A stretch of DNA of 64,000 nucleotides from contig BGKB01000086.1 in the NCBI GenBank assembly GCA_003116975.1, forward strand, positions 1 through 64,000, in the 5' to 3' direction. This document shows positions 30,552-40,870 of this stretch, piece by piece. Source of the DNA: Aurantiochytrium sp. KH105. Its lineage: Eukaryota; Sar; Bigyra; Thraustochytrida; Thraustochytriidae. Under the pieces are notes generated by a model. The model made no database searches and had not been told where the DNA came from. It was given only the letters and a program-made list of their open reading frames with translations. Within the stretch, counting starts at the first letter, position 1, and every line of letters begins with the position of its first letter. The position numbers and the translations under genes were made by a program.

Positions 30552-31506
30552 CTAGTCCTTGTCGGAGCGCATCGGGGTGAGATCACCGTCCTCCTTGCCC
30601 TGGCCAAGCTTTTCGACACTGCGACGCATCGTAGAAATGCTCTCGGCCATATCGCTGGCCTTGTAGACGCCAGAGCCCGAGACAATAAGGTTGGCTCCAG
30701 CCTCCGCAGCGGCGTCGATCGTAGCGGGCTTGACACCGCCATCGACCTCAATGTCCATTTCCGGGTAAAGCTCGCGGACCTTGCGAACCTTGGACATCAT
30801 GTTCTCCATGAAAGACTGGCCGCCCTTACCGGGGTGCACGGTCATGATGAGCGCAAGGTCAATCTGGTCGCCATATTTGAGCAGAGTCTCCACCGGGGTG
30901 TCCGGGCTGATGCCCAGACCAACCCGCATGCCATGAGACTTGATGTCATCAATCACCTGCTGCGTGTTGCCGCGCTCCTCCGTGGTCTCGAGGTGAAAGG
31001 TGTACGTGAGGAGACCGGGCTTGCTGCCCTGGGCCTTGGCCACGCCAGCGACCCAGTTCTCCGGCTCGCTCGTCATCATGTGGCAGTCAAAAGGAATGTC
31101 AGGAACGTGGCGACGGAGGCACTCGATCACGTAGGGTCCAAACGAGATGTTTGGCACAAAATGTCCGTCCATGACATCCAGGTGCACGTAGTCGGCACCT
31201 GCCTTGAGGACGCGTTCGACCTCGGATTGGAGATTCGCCTATGACCAATGAACCGAGTTTAACGCGGCGCGCACGCAATTTCGTGTGTCAGTTCACCGAC
31301 CTATTGTTCCTTTCTCTTATCGTTGTTCGCCCAAGACGCGCGCTTCTTGAAGAGGCTAGACACCTTGACAAAGCCGGGTCTTATGGCGACCACGAACTCG
31401 AATCGAATTGTCTGCGCCCATGCTGCGCCGTGCTCACCACCAAACGTACCATGTCGCAGTCGAGGACGGAGGGGCCAATCATGGCCGCGCAGCAGTGCGG
31501 CGCCAT
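30552..31506 (-). CDS. rpe: ribulose-phosphate 3-epimerase, two exons
   Basis: This enzyme interconverts ribulose 5-phosphate and xylulose 5-phosphate in the pentose phosphate pathway. Exon 2 (30552-31238) encodes most of the TIM barrel, with metal/catalytic motifs HLDVMDGHFVPN, the DCHMM strand, VHPGKGGQ and DIEVDGGV. It lacks the family's first beta strand. That strand is supplied by a short exon 1 (31450-31506) on the same strand, which begins MAPHCC and reads MIGPSVLDCDM. The intron (31239-31449) has GTACGT and TAG ends and joins in phase 0 to ANLQSEVERVLKAGADY, as expected for the family. The spliced protein is 247 residues. An internal ATG at 31482 (MIGPSV) is an alternative start and equally compatible with the family. 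The last 20 residues are a non-conserved hydrophilic tail. It is probably cytosolic, as no targeting peptide is seen. Confidence 0.93.
31239..31449 (-). other. spliceosomal intron of the epimerase gene
   Basis: A 211-bp intron of phase 0. On the minus strand it begins ATG|GTACGT and ends CATAG|GCG. Removal restores the conserved N-terminal strand of the epimerase. Confidence 0.85.
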
Positions 31507-31691
31507 CGTCCTTTTTCTGTATCTGAGTGCAGGTGCTCGCGTCGGCGGTCTCTGCGTGCTCGCAAGGGGGTCGAGGCTTTGGTCGCCACGAACAAAAAAG
31601 CTGCTCGTCCTTTCACTGGTAGTTGGCAGCCTGTGCAGTGACTAGGCTTCTATCCGCTGTCTCTGGGCAAAAGCAGAAGGAAACGAAGACC
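31507..31691. promoter_or_regulatory. 185-bp bidirectional promoter region
   Basis: The epimerase (minus, ATG 31506) and the longin-type adaptor (plus, ATG 31692) start head-to-head. All core promoter elements for both must lie in these 185 bp unless transcripts overlap. No TATA-like box stands out. Confidence 0.55.
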
Positions 31692-34373
31692 ATGCCCGCG
31701 CTCTTCGTGGCGCTCGTGGATGCGGGCGGGCGCTCGCTGGTGCTACAGCACGCGGGTACGTTGAGGCTGGTCCCGCTGGCGCGATTATCCTCCTCTCTGC
31801 GCACATGATGTGAGCAGAGGGGGCTGGCGATGAGGAAAGCGAATCAGCAACTGAGGACAAGAAAAGAAAAGTTTACGTGCACGACGAAAGCAGCGAAGCA
31901 GCGTGCACGACACACCAGAAAAGCCAAGAAGAAAGAGATAGAGAGACTGACGAATGGTCATAACGTGTTTTGATCTGTTGTGGTTTTATTCGTGCGCAAT
32001 CTTAGGCTTGATTGCTCTCGAAAAGGCGGAGAACCTGGTTCGAGGATTCGAGTCTTTCGTGAGAAAACGTTCTCCGAGAGATCCGGCCGAGGTAGGTGGA
32101 AAATGAAGCCTGCTCCGACATCAGACGCAATCTTTCATACTGACCCACTACATTACACACAATAGGGTGCTTATATTGTTGCGCGGGCGTACAGGATACA
32201 CTTCGTGCAGTGCCAGAGTGTATGGATCCTCTCGTGCAATTACGCGGGTGAGGACATTTGGACAACGGCTGCTGTAATTGGCCGAACGATAGACTATCTA
32301 CTCGCGCTTTGCGACCAGCGAGTGAGCGCTAAAAAGGTGGAAAAGAACTTTGGCGATGTCGTAATTGCCCTCTTACGGATTTTGTGTACGCGACGCGATG
32401 CCGTGGAGCTTGCCAAGGCGAGGCCAATTGCTTCAACACCCTCAGCAGGCCTCGGCATTCATGGAAGCAGTGCAAGTCCGATGGCGGAGAACTCTGGTGG
32501 TGGCGGCAGCACAAAGAGTATTGGCAGGGCAAGCAGCATGAGCGCTGCTCGAGGGGCCCAAGCCGCTCGAGCTGCCATCGCAGCGACATCGGCCAAGGCT
32601 GCGGGCGCAAGGTCAAGCGTAACACTTGACCGCACGCACGGATCTCAAGGAGTTGCAGACCCGTCGCGCTTGAGCCGGCCGGACAAGGACGAGGCGTCGA
32701 GACTTCAAATTTGGATGTCGCAGAAAGCCGACTTTGTGGCACGAAAGAAACAAGTCGTTGCGCTTCGCGATCTCGAGGAGCGCGCAAGCATACCGACTGC
32801 GACATGCTTTCCTACGATGCTTGCAAGCACGCAGACTCGTGCGGGTGGAAGCAAAAAGTCGCAGCGAGAACGTCATAAGAAGGCACAGCGACAAAACCGA
32901 AAGGCTACCGCCTATCTCCGTGCTTCTGCATGGGAAGAGTTCGGGGACTCCTTTGCAGTCGATGCTTTCGAGGATGAGACTGCAATGAACCATGAGATGG
33001 TCTCTTCCACGCAGCAGCAACAACAGCAGTCACAAGGTGATGTGCAGGAAGGAATGGAATCAGAGACAATATTTGGCGCGCAAGAGAATCTTCAGCTAGA
33101 TGGACAAGGGGTATTTGAAGGAGATGCTCCTTTGAAAAACGCGCAAGCGGCATTTGACCCGTTTAGCGCGCCCAGTGGAACGAATCGGCTCGAAGTGGAG
33201 GACGATGCGAGCGAAAAGCCCGCAGCATGGGATCCTTTTAGTTCGCCGAGTCCTGAAATCGCGTCGCGTTCGCAAGAAGCTGCCACCGCAAATCCTGCGT
33301 GGGATCCCTTTGGCGGCAGCGGCGGTGATGGTGAGGAGAACAACGGAAAATCAACAGTGGACAATGCAAGCGACGCATTTGAGGCATCTACTCGCCAAGG
33401 AATCGAGGATGACTGCGCTTTTACAAGCTCGCTTTCGGGGGCGAACGAGGCGGAAACTTTCCCGGAAATCCGTTCTCTCCATATTCGAGAGCAGCTTATT
33501 GCAGACGGGACGTGGCAGCCTGGGAGAAAGTTTCTTGTCAACAAGTGCATGGCTCGCGGCAAGGTATATGCTTCAGGAACTCCAGGGGGGCGGATCGTTT
33601 TGCAGCAAGTGCATGGAGGCGCGCACGCAATCAACTGTAGCGCAGACGCTGCGCAGGCATCGGTTGTTGCGCAAGAAGGAGGACGTATTGAGATCGAGTG
33701 TAGCTTTGCAGGCGCCATCGACGGCGTGGAAGAGGAGCACAACGTGGCCCTTTTCTGGATGGATGCATCGTGGAGCCCGGATTCCGTTCCCGTGCACGCC
33801 ACAGCATTCTGGGTGGCGACCAAAGGACTTGTCCGCGTTAGCCTCAATAAGGCTACTTCGCCCCGCGCCAGCAGGGCCGGCAGCGGCGTCGGTATCGGGA
33901 GCGGCGGCGGCGGTGCCAGCAGCGTCTCACGATACGAGGACGTTCTCATTAAGGTGCCTCTGGGCGACCTACTTTCGGGCACCGAATCCGATGCCGTTCA
34001 GGTCTCGAGTGCGAGCGCCGGCGCGCAAAGGTGCGAGTGGTCGGCCTCTGAGGCCGTGCTGAGCGTGGCGCTGGCCGATGTCGCGCAGAACTTTGGCGAA
34101 AGCGGCTGCTGCGCCGACGTTTCGGTCTCGTGGCCAGGTTCCGCGGCGAACGTGATGGAATCCAGCGCCGCGGTCGATTGCGAAGCTTTCGTCGCCGACG
34201 ACGGGACCGGGGTTCCTCTATCCTGCGAGCTGCGCTGTCTCGTCCGAACCTCTTCGGCGGCGTTATCCTCGGCGATCTGGGGCATGGCGGGTGTTCAGAA
34301 CGACCTCGGCTCCCGCGAGGCCGAGACCCAAGGGGTGGAGACGCGAGCCGTCATTCGGACATCTGCAGCGTAG
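31692..34373 (+). CDS. longin-domain adaptor-like protein with DPF motifs, three exons
   Basis: Exons at 31692-31755, 32006-32091 and 32166-34373 join in frame (phases 1 and 0) to give 785 residues. The N-terminal part (1-125) has the pattern of a longin domain of adaptor medium/small subunits. Strand one is PALFVALVDAGGRSLVL, a linking helix follows, and a second half (AYRIHFVQC, then VSAKKVEKNFGDVVIALLR) resembles the FxxVxxLLxE helix of AP mu chains. The middle is low-complexity and contains three (F/W)DPF motifs near 33151, 33228 and 33300, which bind clathrin-adaptor ears in endocytic proteins. The C-terminal 330 residues are beta-rich and could be a divergent mu-homology domain. A role in coat assembly (AP, TSET/TPLATE or muniscin type) is inferred and not certain. 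The large exon 3 alone lacks a credible start, which supports the splicing. Confidence 0.7.
31756..32005 (+). other. intron 1 of the longin-type gene
   Basis: A 250-bp phase-1 intron, GCGG|GTACGT to CTTAG|GCTTG. The flanking exons are too short to be found as long open frames. Confidence 0.75.
32092..32165 (+). other. intron 2 of the longin-type gene
   Basis: A 74-bp phase-0 intron, GCCGAG|GTAGGT to CACAATAG|GGTGCT. An in-frame TAG at the 3' splice site shows that exon 3 cannot be extended upstream without splicing. Confidence 0.8.
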
Positions 34374-35562
34374 TGGCGAGGGGAGGAGATAGATGGCCAG
34401 GCGAAGGCAGGCTTGAAAGGGAACGTGTAATGGGAACGAAGGGGAAAGAGACAGTGGAAAGGCATGATGTCCGTTCGAAAAGGGAGGAAAGGGGGCTTTG
34501 CCATTCTGCGCTGCGCTGGCTGGTATTGTGGTTGTCACTTCGCTTCTCGAGATTCGCCGTGGAACGTTTCGTCCCCTTTGCCACACTACTGACTGGCCAT
34601 CATTATGGCGGACAGGACAGCCTGCTTCTGCAGCAGCAGAAGCTCTAGCTGCAGCACAGCCGGCGTCGTAGCCGGCCACTCAGATCATATCCATCATTCG
34701 TCGCTGCTGGCTGTGGCAGCAGCAGCAGCAGCAGCAGCTGACACGCGAGTGCTGAGCACGAGGCCGCCGCCGCTCAGCCACACCACCAGCGGCAAATGAA
34801 TCTCTGGCTGACTGGCTGACTGGCTGGCTAGCTGGCTGGCTGACCCTCCGTGCCGGCGTCGCTCTCAGCTTCTGCTCCTTTTCCCGAGGCAGGTCGTCGC
34901 CATCACGACCGCGCATCCATGCGACCGATGGAGCCAGCTCGCGCCGCTGGCCCACACCGGCCACAATCTCGTTCCCTCCCCCTTTCTCCCACATCTCTCC
35001 CCGCATCTCCCCACCGCGCCGCCGGCGCGCCTCGCGCTGAAGCGTGCCGGGCGTGCGCTCAGCCCCCCCCCCACAGCACCCGCTCCCAGCCTTCCCGCCC
35101 ACCGCACTGCGGCGGCCCTCCCCCTTCACAGCGGGCCCGCAGAAGTCACACAGCGGCGCGGCCGTGCGGGTCCGCGCGTCGCGATGGGACGCGGCGGCGG
35201 CCGGAGATTCCCAGGCCGCAGCTTGCGGCGGCGCCAGATTCGCCGCTCCCATCCCGCCCGAGGTTCTTTCTCTCGTTCTGCTCTCTCCCTCCCGCCGCCG
35301 CCGCGCCTTTCGTCGCCGCGCCGCGCCCCTCCTCGGCCGCCCGCGTCGCCTCGGCCCTCGCCCGCGCGCGAGGACGCGGGCAGACCCCGTTCGAGCGAGC
35401 GGCAGGCAGCGGAGGCGGAGGCGGAGCGAGCGGCAGGCAGCGAGCGCGGTTCCGGAACTCGCCTCGCAGAACATCGCGATCGGCGCAGAGCGAGGTTCAA
35501 GTTGCGAGCGGCCACAGGCAAACTCGAACGAGGACGAGGAGGACGAGGACGAGGAGGACGAC
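34374..35562. other. GC-rich intergenic region
   Basis: It begins with the 3' flank of the longin-type gene. Then come a CAG/CTG run near 34720-34740 and a run of CTGACTGGCTGGCT-type tetranucleotides (34803-34846). The rest is a very GC-rich stretch whose long Arg/Pro/Ser frames I do not believe. It looks like the promoter and leader of the gene at 35563. Confidence 0.5.
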
Positions 35563-36093
35563 ATGGAGGAGCAGAGCATGACGCAGAAGGGGGCGGCGGC
35601 GGCGCGCAAGCCGCCCGCGGCGCAGAGGCCGTCGCCCGTGGTGGGCGGCGCGAGGACGAGGTCTGCGTACAAGCTGACCACGCGGATCCTGAGGGCAAGG
35701 GCCAGGGAGGTCTGCCCGACGCCGCAGCGCGCCGCGGCGCCGCACGCGAGGCCCGCGCTCAAGCCGCAGCAGGCCGGGGACGCGGACGCCGCCTTCTTCT
35801 TCTACGAGCCCTCCGAGGAGGACCAGAACCAGGCCCAGGGCCAGCACGGCCGAGACCAAGACCAGGCGCTGCCTTTGAAGCGCCAGGCGAGCTTGCCCAT
35901 GGAGCACGACCTCGGTCCCTTTTTCGAGTTCGAGAACGACCCCGCCGAGGGCAACGACGGCGATGACGTGGCCGAGGACGGCGACGGCGAGCAGAGCTCT
36001 ACGGGGATCAGTAGCAGCAGCGACCACCTCGAGGACGGCCTCGAGGACGGCGGCAGCGGCGGTGTCAGCGGCGGCTGGGTCCGGGGCTTCTGA
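35563..36093 (+). CDS. hypothetical small acidic protein (KLT motif, copy 1)
   Basis: A 176-residue protein that I do not recognise. From the ATG at 35563 it has a basic N-terminal part with GGARTRSAYKLTTRILRAR (about 28-46), then a short aromatic-acidic motif (FFFYEPSEED, about 79-88). A Gln-rich stretch and a strongly acidic, Ser/Gly-rich tail follow. The upstream extension of the frame is an artefact of GC-rich repeat sequence. A shorter protein at 37306 shares the GGA-x-TR..KLT motif and an acidic segment with an FF pair, which supports both being real and related. No function is proposed. Confidence 0.45.
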   Translation: MEEQSMTQKGAAAARKPPAAQRPSPVVGGARTRSAYKLTTRILRARAREVCPTPQRAAAPHARPALKPQQAGDADAAFFFYEPSEEDQNQAQGQHGRDQDQALPLKRQASLPMEHDLGPFFEFENDPAEGNDGDDVAEDGDGEQSSTGISSSSDHLEDGLEDGGSGGVSGGWVRGF

Positions 36094-36969
36094 GTCATCA
36101 AACAACTCTCAATCCACCTCAGGCCAACCAACCCAAACCGTCGGAGCCGAGACCTGGCTGCTGTCCTCGCTGCTACTTGCCACGCGGCCGAGCGAACGAA
36201 CGAAGGAATGAACATGGAAAAGAAAGGAACCCAGACAACAACAGAGTCGAGCCAATGAAATCGTCCGAAAGCAAGAAGGCAAGCAAGAAATCGCAGCAGA
36301 GCAACTCCAACTCCATCTACAACAACCACTACAAGCAACTCCTACGAGGGGACGAAGCTGCGCCGCTTCCGCCGCTTCTTCCGCCGTGTCGTGTCGGTGC
36401 CAATCGTCCCACTTCCTCCCTCCATTCCTCCATCCCTCCTCTTCACCACTCTCCCTTCCTCGTCCCTGCATCCGGCCCGACGCGGAACGTCAACAACTAC
36501 AACGCGCTCGCAACGCTGCAGCTGCCCGCCCGGTCGCCGCAGCCACACGATCGATCGCTCGCGCGCCGCACCCCGCCGTGCGCATGCAGCGCACCGCGTG
36601 CACTCGCGGGCGCCTTCTGCCTTGAAAACCCGGAGCGACATCCCCGCGCGCCGCAGAAAGATGGCGGGTCCCGGCGGCCAGCACCTGTCATGGGTGGCGG
36701 CCGCACGACGGGGAGAAAGAAAAGAAAGAATGAACGCGCGAACGAACGGATGGATGGATGGGGAGGCAGGCAGGGAAACCCCGCGGCGGCCGCGCGCGTC
36801 CCGACGGCCGGCCGCGGGAGAGCGGCGAAGCGCAGCAGCGCAAGTCTGGACGCGGCGGAAGCGGCAGCTGGCAGGAGGAGGCGCGTCGCCGCCGCGCACG
36901 CCCGGTTGGATTCTCGCCGCCCGCTTCTACTTACCGCGCCCGCCGGTGCGATTCTGTCGGGACGATCTA

Positions 36970-37003
36970 CCTCCCTCCCTCCCTCCCTCCCTCCCTCCCT
37001 CCG
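36970..37003. repeat. (CTCC)n tetranucleotide repeat
   Basis: About eight CTCC units lie roughly 300 bp upstream of the ATG at 37306. Confidence 0.9.
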
Positions 37004-37100
37004 GGGCCTTCCTCTGCCGCTGGCGCACGCCGCGGCGATGGCGACGGAGGGGAGACAGAGAGACGCAGGAAGCGTCCCGGCCGCGCCGCGCACGGTGAGG

Positions 37101-37136
37101 CACGGCTCGGCACGGCTCGGCACGGCTCGGCACGGC
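37101..37136. repeat. (CACGGCTCGG)n decamer repeat
   Basis: Three perfect 10-bp units and a partial fourth lie about 170 bp upstream of the ATG at 37306. Confidence 0.9.
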
Positions 37137-37305
37137 ATCGCAAGCCTCTCCGGCGAGTCAAGAGGAGGCGAGGCTCGAGTTGGGCGCCTGACACGGGTGG
37201 GCCACGTTTGGGATGAGGCGGTCGAAGAGTAGCACAGCAAAACGCGAACTCCGAGCCGAGCGCGAGAGTGGTGCCCAGGGAGGGAGCAGAGCCGAGCGAG
37301 GCAGG

Positions 37306-37551
37306 ATGGAGCACACGGCCCGGCCGGCGCACGTGCCGCTGCCGTGCGGCGGAGGCGCGCTCGGAGGGGGCGCGCCGACGCGAGCGTCGCGCAAGCTCAC
37401 GGCGCAGTTTATCCTGCAGAGGCAAAGAGCGTGCGGGCCCGAGAGCGAGAAGGACCCAAACGCGCCAGAGTTCGACGATGATGTGTTTGGCGACGAGGAA
37501 GAGGAGGAACCTTCGAGAGACATGTTTTTTGCCATGGACGAGCAAGCATGA
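37306..37551 (+). CDS. hypothetical small acidic protein (KLT motif, copy 2)
   Basis: An 81-residue protein from the ATG at 37306 (the frame is open 31 codons further upstream). It has a Gly/Pro-rich start, the motif GGAPTRASRKLT, a basic helix, and an acidic C-terminus with EFDDDVFGDEEEEE and DMFFAMDE. The motif and layout resemble the protein at 35563, so a tandem pair of small related genes is likely. No function is known. Confidence 0.4.
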   Translation: MEHTARPAHVPLPCGGGALGGGAPTRASRKLTAQFILQRQRACGPESEKDPNAPEFDDDVFGDEEEEEPSRDMFFAMDEQA

Positions 37552-37664
37552 CAAACGTCAAACATTGCTGTTCATTAGTTTCTATTTCCACAGTATTTAC
37601 TACCCCGGTATAGACCGATCGACCAATCGATTGAGCTGTCTGGTCGTCTGGCTGTCTGCTGGCA

Positions 37665-37689
37665 GACTGACTGACTGACTGACTGACTG
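37665..37689. repeat. (GACT)n tetranucleotide repeat
   Basis: About six GACT units lie in the 163-bp gap between two converging genes. This is one of the few such tracts at 3' rather than 5' ends. Confidence 0.85.
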
Positions 37690-37714
37690 GTGAGCGCACA
37701 CAAGCATGCGCGCA

Positions 37715-38605
37715 TTATGTCTGCACACGTAACGTCGCGCACCATTGACCATGTTGAGAATCCCACGTTTCCGCAAGGCGCTCCTCCAATGACCATTCCT
37801 GAGAGAGAGCGCCAACATCGACCGCTGGTTCGATGCGCGGCAAAGACGCGTGGACGCGTCCCGCAAACGTTGTTGCCAATAGAGCTCTACGATAATTGAA
37901 TAATGATGATGATGATGATGATTGTTTTGACCACAGAAAACGAGCTGTACTCGGCCCGACCTCGAGACCCACAATGGAAACAGGGCGAGGCGACGCAGAG
38001 TAGACAGCAGCCAAAGCTGGGTCGAGTCCTCGACCTCGGCAAACCGGCAAGACCTTGAAAAATGCACGCGCCGCAGCCATAGGGTCCCAAACGCCATCGA
38101 GCGCGCTCTCGATTCGAGCAACCTGCGCGTGCGGCGTAGCAATGACGCAAGACCTTTGCTCCGCAACGATATCCTTGAAAAGCATCGACTCACGCCATGG
38201 CAACGCGCCTGAAGCCGTGAGTACAGCCCAAACGCGAGCGCAAGACGGGGTCATCCCCGCGGTTACGTTTTGCTCGAGTTCTTGCAAGACGGCCGCATCC
38301 TCCGAGGACAACAAGCCCTCGACGTTGTGAATTTCAGCACGCAGCGTCGCCACCTCCTCGCGCACGTTGCGACCCGAGGTTAGCGTAAGGTCTGAGACGG
38401 CGCGCGAAGCTGCTAGCGTGAAGAGGTCTGCGACGCTTCGGGGCGCAAACTCATGTTGGACCGCGTTGACACGGCCTCCAAGCGCGCCAAGCAGACAACA
38501 CACGTGCAGGACGATGGGTCGGCCGTCGGTTGCGACCTCGCGTCTTAGCGCTGCCAGCGCGAGGGGCAGGGAGGCGCGCAGTCCTGGCGGAATCGCCTCG
38601 GCCAT
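37715..38605 (-). CDS. hypothetical protein
   Basis: A 296-residue protein from the ATG at 38605 (MAEAIPPG). The longer frame begins at a TTG and is not used. It is rich in Ala, Leu, Val and Arg, with predicted helices and no membrane segment or motif I recognise. A Ser run (SSSSS) near residue 230 comes from a TGATGA-type repeat around 37903-37922, and the composition changes after it. The true C-terminus may therefore lie elsewhere, through an unrecognised intron. Coding is supported mainly by the frame length and an ordinary amino-acid composition. Confidence 0.45.
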   Translation of the reverse strand: MAEAIPPGLRASLPLALAALRREVATDGRPIVLHVCCLLGALGGRVNAVQHEFAPRSVADLFTLAASRAVSDLTLTSGRNVREEVATLRAEIHNVEGLLSSEDAAVLQELEQNVTAGMTPSCARVWAVLTASGALPWRESMLFKDIVAEQRSCVIATPHAQVARIESALDGVWDPMAAARAFFKVLPVCRGRGLDPALAAVYSASPRPVSIVGLEVGPSTARFLWSKQSSSSSSLFNYRRALLATTFAGRVHASLPRIEPAVDVGALSQEWSLEERLAETWDSQHGQWCATLRVQT

Positions 38606-40870
38606 GAAGTCCCGCCACTCCAACTTCTTTGTTCTCTGCTACAGTTTGTGACTGGCTATTTGAACAGTCACGAATCAGCTACCATGTCTATAACAAGAGT
38701 ACGGAGTACGAGCGCAGCGGCGACAATTTGAAGATGCACGACCATGCAGCGCTCTCAAGCCCCTACAAGGCGGAAAGGGCGCTGGCTGGTTCAATTGCCA
38801 CGGACTATGACTTGATGAGCGTTCTGTTTCGGACAGGGCGATCACGAGGAAGCCAGTGAGGACGTGCACGACCTAACAAACACCACGCCGGTGAGTCTCT
38901 CCGCAGTTCTAAGTTCTTCGTTTTCAATGCTCTGCAATTCGACTTGCGCGCCTCGGCACTTCGATACAAGCGGGTTCTCCAAGAATTTCTGCAGACTCCA
39001 TTGCCTCCAAGGCAGCGTTTGGGGCGGATAGAGCTATCATGGTTGCGAGGGGACGGTCCTTGCTCGCTCGGTCTCCATGTTGTCCGATTTCTTGGTCTGG
39101 CCAACGACAAGTCATATGGCCAACGACAAGTCATATAGGGTGACAAGTTGGGGGCTCGAAAAGTATGGCTGGTCACGTCGTGCGACTAAGCACTGGGCTG
39201 ACCGCTTCTGTATTTCAAAGTCCGATGCGCTTGGTGAAACTTAACGAACGTTGGCCCATTGCTCGTCAAGCTCATGGCCGATGCGTCCACACACTAGGCT
39301 AGGGCCAGCATGTAGTTCTTCAGCAGCCGTGCAACTCCCCAAATCTGCGATCAAGAACGACACAGCCCTACTTATTCTGATTTTGATACCGTCTGCTTGT
39401 AAGATATTGACCTTTCTCCTTATTCCACGGAGATTCGGCACTCGCGAATTCCGGCCTCACCGCCACGCAGACGCGCTCGCTCCCCAGCCGCCTGGCTGCC
39501 GGGGACACCTTGGGAGCACCCTGTGTCGCAGCCCCTACTTTCCTTCTATACGTCAAGTCGTCGACGATGGAACCACAGCGCAGAACAGCGCGAAGGATCC
39601 ACTTCGCACTGGCCTTGCGACCGTGTTTGGGGAGAAGTCTGCCGCACAGCTGAGCAGAGTGACAGGCACAGACAAGTTAACGAGTAGAGAAGCCAAACTT
39701 GCTACTAGCCAGCATCGTTGGTCGGCTGTGCCTCCATTTTGCGATATTTGGTCTTCACGTTGACGACCCTTGCCGTAATCTGTGTCTCCGTAGGGAAGTT
39801 AGCTGGCGTGCTCGGGTTCATCGTGCTGACCAAGCAAGGTCTTCATGACTTGCTTGTGAATCTTGTTTGGGTTCGTGTCCGGCAGAAGTTGATTCTCGAT
39901 TCTCGTTGGCGAATTTCGCTTCCATGACTTTCCGACCCCTTGCTGAAGACCCAGACTGCTGCAGCTGCTCCCTCGCTTGATGCGATATCTGCTACCTTTG
40001 CCATTTTTCCAGCTTGATCTCGAGCCTTTTGTTGCGTGCATAGCTGCCTGATGAGCCACTTGATGCGTTTCCCAGAAGGACGACAGAATCATCTTGGTCA
40101 CTCCTTCTCGAGTTTTGCGCGCATCGCACCCGAACCTGTCTTGCTCAACGAGTTCTCGCCGCTCACTTCGAAAAGCTCCATGAGTCGCTCCTTGTAAGAG
40201 CCCATGTAGTCGCTACCGTCTGTTAAGGCGAGATCAGGCCATCGCAGTCAACCTTGGAGTCTTGCCGGAGGGACATGGTCTTCAGCGAGCGCATATTCTG
40301 GCATATCGCTTCCCTCGTCTCGCAGGTTGGTCATCGTGTGCGAGTCCTTACTTGCTGTTGGCGTTGCGATATCCACCTAGAAAATAACTCGAGCAAGTGT
40401 CCAGGCCTCACGCTTGGTGGGGCGGACGCGCGACGGCTGGCCCCAAATTAGAAACCTGACGCGCCTTATGGCGAGAAAGAAACGGAGCACAAAGTCAGTA
40501 GCATTGCCAATGTCGTTGAGTTCTTCTTCGACTTGGTTCTGCTGCTGCCGATTGGCCGCACATCTTGCGACTTGACCACACTGACCGTCACGGTGTTATT
40601 GGGACTCGAAGTGACAGCGCCATCAATGGAGAAGGGGGCCGCTCTGAGTCTGCAGCAGCAGACCCGGAACGAGGGAGGCCTCGTGCGCAAAATTCCGCAC
40701 GAGCGGGGTACAGCACGCGCGCGCACGAGCGAGCGGGCGGGAAAGGCGGGCAAGGGCGGGCAGGCGCGGCGCGCAGGCGCGGCGCACAGGCGCAGCGGGC
40801 AGGCGCGGCGTGGGAAAGACCCGTCGGGCGGACCCGACATACGGAGCAGACAGACAAACAGACCGACAGA
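38606..40870. other. 2.3-kb gene-poor region with a decayed ORF
   Basis: No intact gene is seen. A 19-bp direct duplication (ATGGCCAACGACAAGTCAT twice) lies near 39099-39136. The part from about 39690 to 40230 looks like a decayed minus-strand coding sequence (listed separately). The last 250 bp are a GC-rich, GGGCA/GGCGC-repetitive leader of the kinase gene. Confidence 0.5.
39690..40230 (-). pseudogene. possible decayed coding sequence, perhaps transposon-derived
   Basis: On the minus strand, protein-like segments occur in different frames separated by stops. These include YMGSYKERLMELFEVSGEN near 40200-40140 and NFPTETQITARVVNVKTKYR near 39800-39740. The second recalls the short helical DNA-binding segments found in some eukaryotic transposase-linked proteins. 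Frame changes and stops indicate decay, or several unrecognised introns. No terminal repeats were found. The call is weak. Confidence 0.25.

Larger units (their letters stand above)
36094..37305. other. GC-rich intergenic region with simple repeats
   Basis: No gene is supported. It contains a GGAT run near 36748-36760, a CTCC tract (36970-37003) and a decamer repeat (37101-37136). Long frames across it are Arg/Ala/Pro-rich and repeat-driven. Confidence 0.5.
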
